Positions 26,701 through 38,700 of a stretch of DNA of 64,000 nt are shown piece after piece (position 1 is the first letter of the stretch; each line of letters opens with the position of its first letter). The notes beneath the pieces were generated by a model. The model did no database searches. It saw only the letters and a program-made list of their open reading frames with translations, and was not told the origin of the DNA. This DNA is from Cylicocyclus nassatus (lineage: Eukaryota > Nematoda > Chromadorea > Rhabditida > Strongylidae): assembly GCA_958299035.1 (NCBI GenBank), contig CATQJL010000316.1, positions 16,407,676-16,471,675 on the forward strand, given 5' to 3'. The position numbers and the translations under genes were made by a program.

Positions 26701-29700
26701 ACTGCATTATTGGAAGTGTGATGAAAGTCTGTATGTGGTTGCTCTATAAGAAGAGTCAACAGAATTGAATTAGTGTGATTCATAAAGATGGTAACCATGT
26801 CCTCTTTGTCGTCAGCAAAACGATTTTGATTCTAACAAGCAAACGATTTGGTGGTTGATATAATTGCTGATTGTTGCTTAATCTCGCCAAACCAAATGCC
26901 GTGGAGAGTGCATGACCTTGAATAAGTAGCAGTAAGGATTGTACCAGGGTTTCCCAGAAGTCTTGTAGCCTAGTATTTCTTCTGATAAAAAGAGAGCGGA
27001 ACAACATAGAGATATAAAATTTAGTGCACATATTATCCAAACGGTAGGAATACATTACAGCATTCGAATTTTGTGGTATCAACTTTCTTTGATAACGGAA
27101 GCCCTCAAACTTTTGGCGATTGCCACTGCCGATGCACGCAGACAGTCATCATAAATTTTGTCTCATTTTTTCATGAAAATAGATCTTATCGTGTAGAAAA
27201 TGTGCTGTATGATAGAGCAAGCTTTCAGATACAGCACACATGAGCTGAAAAATTTATAAGCTTATGGTTGAAATTACAGAATTTTGAATGCAGGCATGTG
27301 TAGATCATGGTGGAGTTTTGGACACATTTGGGGGAAAATGAAAACATAAAATCGGCTACGATGTGTTTCAAAACCAAGTTTGTCATCCGTGTTATATAGA
27401 TTCCCATCTAGGATACAGGCGAAGAATATTACTCGAAATTCAGTGACTGCTGCAACTTTACAGATTTGAAATTAATTTCGAAGACATAGTTGCAGTGGCA
27501 CGCATTCAAAATTTTCAGATTTTTCTCGCCTGTCTCGACGAAATAGATTTTTGAATGCAGTCATTATATTAGGTCGTTCCGAAAGTAATGTTGCTTTTTT
27601 CAAACGTCCGCCACACCTCGTGGAACAAAGATGAGTAAGAGGTTCTGGTAGCGTTTGATGCAGCATTTCATTTTCTTTCTAACGGTTATATAATAACTGT
27701 ACAAAGTGCAGTAACCTCTCGAAAAATTCTGAAAATCTGCGACCTATGCTTTTTTTGAGAAGACCAAGTTTCACAATTTTTCTTAATTTTCATAGCAATT
27801 CTGGGAAGGAGTCCAAGTAATAGATGGATAAAGCAAACCCTACAAGAAACATTTTTTTCTGCTTTCCAGAGCTCGTCATAATTTTTGTATAGATTTTTTG
27901 ATGGAATCACCGAATTTTGGCAGGCTCGTCTCAGACACAAATGCCTCAAACACAATAAATCTTTGGATTTTGAAACTTATAAAGATGGATTATGGTTTGA
28001 CACTAATTTTACAAACCAAATGAGCCTTCACCGCTTCAGATTAGCAACTTTCGAAAATTCCGGGTACGGCCTGGGGCGCCTTGGAAAACCTAAATTATGA
28101 TAATTTTATCCCGGAAAACTTGATGAATCGGAAACAAAAAATGCTGTTAGAAAGAGGAAAAAGGCTTGGTCGAATGACACCCAAGTTGTTGTTCTCTGAG
28201 GTTTGAGTTGACCAAATATGGAATTTGATATCATTGGAAAATTGATTCCAGAAACTCTAAGTAGCAAGCTAAGGGAAAGAAAAAATTACTTTGCGTCCTA
28301 TAGGGTTTGCTCTATCTACCAATTGCTTAAACTTCTTCGGAGAATAGGTACAAAAATTTAGAAAAGTAGCCGAACTTGACCATAGCAAAAAGTATGAGCT
28401 GCAAATTTTGGTAATTTTCCGAGAGCTCATTATATATTATGCAGTGTATTTGTAAGCCTTAAAAAGAGGATAAAATGCTGCATCGAATGCTCCTACGATC
28501 TCTTGAAATTCTTGATTCCATGAAATGTGGCGTTCATTTGAAAAAAGCGACATTACTTTCGGAACGACCTAATAGTATTATATTTTAATAGTGCAAAACC
28601 TCCTCTAAACTATGGATGTGAAATTGCACAGGGGTGTGCCAAATTCGTGCAGTAGCGCAATATTTTCCAAACTTTTGTGAAATAGCCCCTTTTAAGTTAG
28701 AAATAATATGATAATTTTTTGGTTAAAAATAAAGCTCATTTTTAACCCTCGCAAATGTGTTTTATAAAGAACGAACGAAGCATTCTGTAGCTACAGTTAC
28801 AAAATGCTAAGCTACAAGACTTTTGGGACACCCTATAGTGAAAGAGTAACTCATAGAGTGGGATCATATTAATTACTGTGTTCTACGGAGTGGTAATCAA
28901 ACCAACTCTTTTTCCAACAGAAAATGCGTTTGATAAAAAAGCAAAGCGAGGCTCGAATGGTGGAATAGTGCCCAATGATTCTGAGAAAATAGTAATGAGT
29001 TTCACTTTTTGTGTTTTACCTAGAGCAAGTCAACAAGCGGCATTGATTGAAGAGGGCAAATTGGTCAGACTTGACTTACTATGACGATACAATACATGGA
29101 TTAGTAAGGCATGTAAAAAATAAATTTAAGGTTGTCCCGAAATTTTTGTCCGCTTTTTCAACCTATCATAAAAACGCGTGGAACGAAGATAGGGAAACGC
29201 TTTAAGCACTATTCGACGCATCTTTTCCTTCTCTTTTTAACTGTTATGCCTGAGATAAACGCCGAAATTTCGAACCCATGGTTTTTACTATGTCCAAGTT
29301 TGGCAATTTTTCACAATCTTTATTTCTGACTTTCGGAAAAGCTTTGGCAACAGTTAGATAGAGCAAACAAAGGCAATATAATGCAATTTTGCGGCATCTA
29401 TAGGCAACCTCGAAAATTTTTTAGAATTATTTTTCTGATGCTATCAAATTTCACTTTTGGTGATGCCAAAAGCCAGAGATCAGGAAACGGCGCACAAATA
29501 AGGTGTTATTCAATTCAGCTTTTCCTCCTCTTTCCAATAAGTGTATTTTCTCTCCAATTTGCGGGGTCCTTGGCGATAAAGTTTTCACAATTTTTGAATC
29601 TGACCCCACCCCCAGCGTGTACACGTAAAATGCGAAATCTCATATTTCGAAACGGTAAACGCTCATTTTCTTCGTAAAAATAGTGGATAATCGTAATCAG

Positions 29701-32700
29701 TTTTTGAAAGCTTCAAAATCCGATGATTTGTTAGTGTTCGAGGCGTTTCTGTATTTTACAACTTCGCAAAAGTGAAGACTTTTAAAAAAATTATCTTTAA
29801 GAATGCTGAAAAGCCAGCTAAATATGCCAAATAACTGCATTGCATTGCCCTTTGCTTACTCTATCGGAGGGCTATTGAAGGTCTTCCATAAGTTGAAAAT
29901 GAAGATTGTGAAAAATTGTCAAACTTGGACATAGTAAAAACCATGGGTTCGAAATTTTGGCGTTTATCTCAGTGAGCAAAAGAGTAATCTGCACAAAATT
30001 ATGAAAGTTAGAAAGAGGAGGAAAAGTTCCGTCGGGTACTGCTTAGAACGTTTTTTTATCTTTATTACACGTGTTTTTATAGTAGGTTGAAAAAACGAAC
30101 AAAACTTTTGGGACGACCTAATACTATTGAAAAAAGACACAAATTAATGATCGTATTTGAAATACAGTGTTAGTTGAAAACTCCGTACATTTTGTAAAAA
30201 GAAAATACTATTGAAAAACACAAACCAGTGGTCGTACTTAAAATTCAATTGTAGTTAAAAGCTCCGTACACTCGAACAGAGTGAAACGCATAAATAAAGG
30301 CAAGACGAGCAGTCACAATGATGAAGTTAGGATGACCGTAGGATTATCATTACGTGCAGCTGTAGCAGAAAATTCTCTTTTTTAGGCCAAATAAGCCAAA
30401 TTAAAAGTGGTGCTGATTCTTATTCTTCAAATCAAATTGAAACAAGATTTCAACTCAAAAGAACATATAACATATTGCTGAAAGTGTCTGCAGACGTTTT
30501 TGACTGCTTATATCTGACTCACATACAAAATGCAACAGGGTTCACCTTCCATTGATTTGAACTTTTTCTTTTACCTTGAAAGGGACCGCTGATCATATCC
30601 ATCGCATCACCTGCGTATCTAGCAGCGTCATCCAACAAAGAAACGCAAAAAAAGGAGTTTCTTCTATAATTTTAAGCATACAAAATCAGCGTCCAAAATT
30701 GATTTCGCCTATATGCACCTTATATCAAACAATTGCGAACATTAAAAGTACTTTCTTGTTAGTATGCAGAAATAACGTTAAAGGTTATCAACAGCAAGAC
30801 AAATCCTTAAACATCCAACCAAAAAACCTTTCCGCTCAAATTTCCTATTAATTTATTTGCTGACTAAAATTTTTTGAATGAGAAGAAAGTAGGTTCGTGT
30901 AATAGTCTCAGAACTAAAAGTGCTTATTCAGGCTTATCAGAATGCGAAGAAAGAAGGCCCGGAACCACGCCTTAAAAGTATACCTTATTTCAGCGAAGAC
31001 CAGCTATTTTTCTTAGCTACTGCTCAAGTATGTGTTCTCTACGCTGCTAATTATATCTGTTAAACTTCTTCAAAGCAAGACTTAACCGCATTATTGCGCA
31101 CATACTCCGTAAAGCCGCTACTATGGCACACATTCGCGCTACCAAGGCGCTACCATGATACCACTCTATAAATACTTTCGGCGCATCAATCTAGATGTAG
31201 TTCTACAGCTAGAAACTGTATATTTGCATACTTTTGAAAATATTATGTCTTACTAGATGGTCCCCGGTCCCGCCCGTAAATCGAGCTACTTGATCCCAAA
31301 CGCATTAAAACTTACCGTTTTTCTCCATATCTGCGACAAAACTGTAATATGTCTTCCTTGCTGACTTGAGACAGTCCTTTTTGCCGAGAAATGTGGATGA
31401 ACATAATTGCCCGACTTACATGACTATGAGGGAATGATCCAACAATGGTTGATAAACTCCCGTTGTAAGTGAAATCAATAAATCGATTGAAGGGCCCAAC
31501 AAGTCATCGAAAAAGTAGCCCATCTTGTGCGCCGTGATATTATTCATAAGGAAAGGAGTTTCACACACAAAAGAGTCTATAAGCCACACACCTACTAAGA
31601 AACAAATTTACAGATTCGGATTTATTTATTTATATAAAATACAGTGAACACCAAAAAGTTGCGGACAAGCCGCCTTCCTTTTTTCATCGCTCTCAGATGG
31701 ATAACAAACAATGAAAAAATGTTAGGATTGTTTGAGGTGATAGAGCTCTTTAAAAGCTACAAACCCGACGTTGCATTGCTTTTTGGAGAAAATGTATTCT
31801 AAAGTTTTTAAAACCCTTTTGACCAAAGGTTGAAAATAGCAATGCCACAATGTCGCGGACCATAATTCATCGAACGCGGAAAACTTTTATTACGTTATAA
31901 AAAAAGTATCCGGGCAGTTGCAAATTGCTGTAACTTCAAAACAGATTGATTCTTTTTTGAAACTACAAGCTTCATTGCAAAGATAATTTTGTCCACAACA
32001 TATATTTGTCTTGCTGGCTTCTCAGCACCTCACCGGTCCACCAGCATGCGCAGAAGACAAAAAGGTCGTTGCGAAAAGTGGCCTATTAGTGCAGGATTGT
32101 CTCAAACATGATGAGAGCTGGAGAGCCCAGATGCTGTGCTTATATAGTGGTCTGCTGGGGCTGTTATGGGACCATTCATGTTTTTGAAGGACCACCTGCA
32201 AAAAAAATTTCTTAGAAAGTTTGAAAAATCGACCATTTTTTGCCCCTAAAAATGCACCATTTTTCGAGTAAGTTTTGAAGTTTTCTAGTTCTGCACAGAA
32301 AGGTCCAAATCTTGGATTACTGAAAATATCGTTGGGGTAAAGCCTTGCATACCTTTTGGACCCATCACCCAGGTGTGGTTATCCTCGCAGAAGCGACGCC
32401 AGCTGCGAAAATAGTTGCAGTCGGAGGCAAGTTGGACAGCTTGTAATTCCTAAGCGCAAATCGCAAGACTCGAGTGCAGCTACGGGTCAGAAGCTAACAG
32501 CCTTGCAAGTCAAATCACCCATGATTTGGACGAAATTTATTGAATTGCACAAAAAATGGCCTTAGGAAGAGAAATTGTGAAATTTTTGTGATTGGAAAGA
32601 TTTCTCTTCTTAACGTGCAGGTCAAGCGTGTCTTGGCATCGATAAAAGTCAGGCGGCTTGTTAAAAAACTACAGGCTTCCCTCTACTGAATAGTATAAAA

Positions 32701-35700
32701 ATCTTATTGTCAAAGTCCGACCGAGCGCGGAAAAATGCGTTTGAAGAAAAACTTTGTTTCCGTTTCCTGGCACGAAATTGAAATTTCCAAAAGTGCCCGG
32801 AAACTTTCTTTACAACCTAACAAAACTTTTTTGAGGAAAAAAAACAAATGTTTTCCAGATAGGTACAAACAATATTATAGTACCAGAGACAAATTCGAAT
32901 TCAGGTGGTTACCTTTGAAAAAATCCAAGCTTGAAATTTTCTGTTTTTTTCAAAAAATACCCTCTAATTTTCTTTTTCAAGCCAAAATTCTTTACATACC
33001 TATTCAAGAATCCTAACAAAGCTGGTCAAATAGAAAAAATGATCTATCTTCTATGCATCGGACGTGTGCTGGTGAGTCTCTTTGATGAAAACGGCTCCTG
33101 ACAGTACGTGCACATGACCCCACCTGCACTCACCACTGACTTGCACCGCATCGCAGGCTTGCAACTCGGCCGCCAGTCATCTGAGAGCCTACAAATAGGC
33201 TCATCCGAAAGAGCTTAACTTCCGTGACATGATGTTGTGCAAAAGAGTTGAACAGGGAAAGTCCTGGAAATTTTGCGGAGGGGTGGAAAAGCGCAGTTTC
33301 AGTTTTCTTGTAATATTAGGTTGATTCATAATTAATGCACGTTTCTCTCACCTCTTCTTCCAAGAGCTGGTATTTGATGTGTAATCAATCCCTCAAAAAC
33401 TTTTTAAGCTATCTGAAAGAGCGTTTTTTCTAGTTTCTTATGTGGCCCTTCGCTTTCGTATATCCCCGTTCATTCCAAAGTTTTGAGCCTTCAAATAAAA
33501 GAGACTAAATCCCAAAATTTTTGCTTTTAAGTCTGCTTTATCCTACTTCATTTGAACATAAGTTATGCTCTCTCAAAGTAGACGCTTCACAAAAAAGTTG
33601 TTGGCAATCTTCAGGTCAGAAAATCTTCTTTGTGATAGATACAATCACGCATAAGCATCTGTTTCATAGCCACTGATTTGGTGGTTATAGTAGTTTTTGT
33701 TACCCACAGAAATGTCTTTTCACAAAAGAATTACCTTGGTTGAAAGTTGAAGTATAGAAAACGTGCATTAATTATGAATCAACCTAATAGATCCATTTCG
33801 AAGCTCTACTGTTTTGGTGTTGATAAAAGTCTTTACTCCAATCACCTTCAAAGCTGCACTTTTTCACCCCATCCGTAAAATTTCCGGAATTTCTTTTGCT
33901 CAACTTTTTTGCACCATCGTGTCGAAAAGGTTACGCTATTTCGGATTATCTTACTTGCAGGCTCTTAGAGTGACTGGCTGCCGAGCCACAAGACTGCAAT
34001 GCGGTGCAAGTCAGTGGTGAGGTGCAGGTGGGGTCATGTGCACGCACTGTCAAGAACCATTTTTGGCAGCAAACTCATTAGTACAGGTCCGATGCATAGA
34101 GTATGGCGAAGGGCGCCCTTTTTATTTGAACAGCCTTGTTGGGATGTCTTGGATAGGTTTCTATATGAAAAAATTTGGCTGGGGAAAGGGAAATAGAAGA
34201 TTTTTTTAAAACAGAGTAAAATTTGAGCTTGGGTTTTTTGGAAATATTAGGTCGTTCCAAAAGTAATGTCTCTTTTTTCAAACGTATGCCACATTTCGTG
34301 GAACAAAGATGTGTAAGAGATTCTGGTAGCATTTGATGCAGCATTTCATTCTCTTTCTAATGGTTATATAAATACCGCACAAAATGGAATAACCTCTGAG
34401 AAAATTTTCGGAATCTGCGACCCATGCTTTTTGAGAAAATCAAGTTTCACAATTTTTCCAAATTTTTATAACAACCCCCGGAAAAAGTCCAAGTTATATA
34501 TGGATAGTGCAAACCCTACGGGAAACAGCACAACTTTTTTCTACTTTTCAGAGCTCGTCATAATTTCCGTAAAGATTTTTTGATGGAGCCACCGAATTTT
34601 AGCAGGCTCGTCTCAGACACAAATGCGTCAAACACCAAGAAATCGTCGAATTTCGAAACTTACAAAAATGAATTATGGTTTTACACTAATTTTACAAAGC
34701 AAATGAGCGTTTACCGCTTCAGATTAGCAACTTTCGAAAATTCCGGGTACAGCCGGAGGCGCCCTGAAAAACCTGAATTATGATGATTTTATTTCGGAAA
34801 ACTTGATGAATCGCAAACCTAAAAACAACTGGTAAAAAGAGGAGAAAAAACTGCGTCGAATGATACCCGAGTTGCTTGCCGGTTGTTGTTCTGTGAGGTT
34901 TGAGTTGACCAAATATGAAACTTGATGGCTTTTTGAAATTGATTCCAGAAACTCTAAGAAGCAAGCTAAGGAAAAGAAAAAAATTACTCTGTGTCCTATA
35001 GGGTTTGCTCTATTCACCTGCCACTTGTACATCTTTGGAGACTAGGAACAAAAATTTTTGAAAATTGCCGAACTTGGCCGTAGCAAAAAGCATGAGTTGT
35101 AGATATTGTTAATTTTTCGAAAGCTCAATGAAAATTATGCAATGAAATTACAACCATTTGAAAGAAGATGAAATGCTGCATCGAATGCTCCTAAGATCTC
35201 TTGAAAATCTTGATTCCAAAATGTGGCGTTCATTTGAAAAAAGCGACATTACTTTCGGAACGACCTAATAATACTACTTGATTATTGTCCACGATGAGCT
35301 TTGAAATATAGTAACTTGTACTTGCTTACTTTTATCAGGTTGTCCCATAAGCTCCGTCCGTTTAAAATTTCAATCGCAATAAGTCATGAACTTCTTGGTT
35401 TTAGACAGGTCCCAAGGTACCGTTTGATAGAGCAAAGCAAGCTCTACAAGATGTGTTTCTCATTTTCGCATCAGTTCAAATCCATCTCAGTTTGAAGCCA
35501 AAAACCAAAAAGATCCAACCGCCCGAAAAATAAAGAAAAAATCGTAACTCCGTTTATAAAAATCCTAGAAAATTCCTAACTTGCTCACAGATACCCTATC
35601 CACATCAGACATTTATTTATACTGTTGCTGTATTTTTTCCTTAAATAGAAATCGAGAAAACGAAAATCTTCATGTTTCTGCCAAAGTGCTGTGCTGTTCT

Positions 35701-38700
35701 CACACTAGTAGTTGTATACTACAGACCAGTACAAGTGCAGACACAAATTTTCAGCGCTCTACAGGCTTTAGTTCTCGAGAAATAATCGTTTTAAGACGGG
35801 GCACCCGACTGTTCGAAGCTAAATTCAATATTTCTCGAGAACTAAAGCCTATAGAGCGCTGAAAACTCGTGTCTGTACTTGTACTGGTCTGTAGTATACA
35901 ACTACTTATGTGAGAACAGCACAGCACACTTTGGCAAAAACATGAAAATTTTCCTTTTCTCGATTTATATTTGAGGAAAAAATACAACAACACTATACAT
36001 AAATGTCTGATGTGGATAGGGTATCTGTGAGCAAATTAAGAATTTTGTAGGATTTTTTTAAACGGAGCTGCGAACTTTTCTTTAATTTTCGGGCGGTGGA
36101 TCTTTTCGGTTTTTGGCTTCAAACTCGAGAAGGATATGAACTGATGCGAAACTGAAAAACGCTCTTGTAAAGCTTGCTTTGCTCTATCGAATGGTACCTT
36201 GCAACCTATCTAAAACCAAGAAATTCATGACTTATTGCGATTGAAATTTTAAACGGACGGGACTTATGAGACAATCTGATACTTGAAATTCGTCGTCTCA
36301 GGTACTCCTGGTACTTGCCGCCACTTCAGCCACGTCGCGTTCGTTCTAGCACGGGGATCACTGATTGTTTCGCCAGATCTCGGACTCCCAAGTATTTTGA
36401 TATGACGACCTTTTAATGGCTTTTCATCGATACTACAGATTGCACCGTCATTTGCTTTCCGCAATGCGAGTACCCAATGTCAGTCTTTCCTACGCTAAGT
36501 CGCAGGCTATGTTGGATTTGATCGCGTCTTCCATTTAGTGGTTGCCTCTTCGAGCTCCTGCCTCAATTCTTTGTTAACTTGACGTCGTCCGCGTAGAAAA
36601 GGGTCCATTGGTGCGGCAGGAATGTCCCTGGCTACCGAATCCATGCACAGTATGGAAGAAGAAGGGTGATAGAGCCGACCTTCTATTCCGATTTGAAAAT
36701 TGTAAATGGCATCGACGTTCTTACTGCACAGCGTACGGCACCCGTCGTGTCCGCAGAAGGAAGTTTGATCCGACTGACGTATTCTTCTGGGACGTCATGT
36801 TGTCTTAAGCATAATAGATCAGCCGGTGTGGTAATCAATCACATGCCTTTTCTAAATCCAAGAACGCAAATTGAACCGGAATCCCCTTCTTCAAGTGGCG
36901 TTCCATTAATAATCGCACTGCATGGATGGCTTTGATGGTGTCGGATCCTTTTCGAAACCGCATCGATTTGGAGTCACTTTCACAATACTTTTAAAGCGTG
37001 CGTTGATGACTCCTTCGAGGAACTTCATCGTGTGGCACAGCAGCCGACATGTTGAATAATCTCTGACATGGCATAGTTCTCTAGGATAAAAGCTATGACA
37101 CTCTAGACCACCGGCACCTTCCAGTCGGTGACTCCGGTTGAAGAAAGATGTAAAGTATGCCATTCCATGCTGTCCCATCATCTTCCATACTTCAGGGCCC
37201 GTAGTAAACCCCTCCTGGTTGTCACAACATAGAGGGACTATGTCGTGATAGCTCGAAGTATCTCGCAAGACTCTAACGAGCTATCCGCAGGGCGCTGCAA
37301 AATGAGCGTCTCCGCACGTCATCGAACCGCTGATGACCGCGATAACAGCGCTCACGCGCACTGCGCTATACGCACACTGTCGTATTCTAATACAACGAAG
37401 GATAAGGTGCACATAGCAAATGGGGTATTGTAGCAAAACCAGTATGAACGATTATGCAGTTTTTTCGCAGTATGCCTGGTCCCTCAGTACTGAAGTTCTA
37501 TACGTGCAAATGCATTGAACAAGTCTATCCAAGGCGCTTTCTAGATAGTGCACAGGTGGCGCAGCGCCAGTGTCACGAAGGAATGTGCTAAAGGTGCTGG
37601 GTTCGAATTCCGCGCCATGCTACCTTTTGCAGTTTGCCAGGTAGTCGTATTTTCTGGCAAATACACAAATCAGCAAATTTCTTGTTGATAAAGAAAGCTG
37701 GCAGCCAAAACACACTATGTTGGCATGCATAGGGAATATTAGAATAGAAATATTATCAAACATCCACTCCTTGGTCTTTTAAAAAAAGGGCTGTTCTCTT
37801 AGCCGTAAAGCCAGACGGCCCTTTCTCTCAAAAACGAAAGGGAACGAGAGGTGCACGGCTAGCGAATAGCAACTCAGCAAAATTATGTGATGTAAACTAC
37901 TGAGATTGAAAGAAAGATTGACTATTTGACAGATTTTGGCATGAAGAAGAGATTTGGTGCACAAATGAAATGCATCATGGGAATAAAGAAGAAATTTAGC
38001 GTAAGCACGATAGAATATGACCATAAACGAATCTAATAAACTTTTCAATCGAAATAAACTAACCTTTTTTGAATGCTAAAGCGTAGAGCAGCAAGATTAC
38101 CTAAGAAGTGGGGAGAGGCACGTTGGTCGAACGGCTAGGCGCTTTTCAGCTGTTGATATTGATTGCAGTCGACGTGCGTTATAGAGAACTGCGTGCATGT
38201 GCGACCTATTGCGAGGTTGGTGTAGTCGAGCTCTAGTCTTGCGCTATGTCTCTGCGTCTCCATGATAGACAATGTATTTCGCCGTCTTGTTCGTCACGAC
38301 ATGTCGCAACGCGTCGCTATATGTCGCGATATGTCGCAAGATATAGCGAGAAAGTGCGACTACCCTGGCGCTCCGCATTGATTGCATCCGCCGGCAGTGG
38401 TGAAGGATAGCCGCTTTGCCAGCTTCGCTCCATGATAGTCAGCACATGTCACAGCATACTCCGAGCTATACGTCACGACATGCGGGGGGTTTACTACGGG
38501 CCCAGCAGGTATGTCGTCAAATCCCGACACTTTACCGCTTTACCATCTTTTTCAGCGCCTGCATGAAATCTGTCACCTTGATCCGGCATTGATCCAAGCG
38601 TTCCTTGCGGTATGTCGAGTGCAGGAACTTCTCACTACAGAGGCTTTCGCAGTGTTTGCTCCACCTCTTGAATATCGCCTTGGCTTCATCAGAAGATTGC

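Noticed and set aside
28878..29084. Frame with an acceptor-like site, first taken as an M13 exon
   Set aside because: Its phase does not fit the preceding exon and the true QLFF exon at 30932-31027 joins both neighbours in phase.
35581..35993. Two similar small proteins on opposite strands
   Set aside because: They are the same sequence read from the two arms of the palindrome.
38110..38180. tRNA gene suggested by ttggtcgaacggctaggcgc
   Set aside because: No matching B box or acceptor stem; kept only as part of the TIR element interior.
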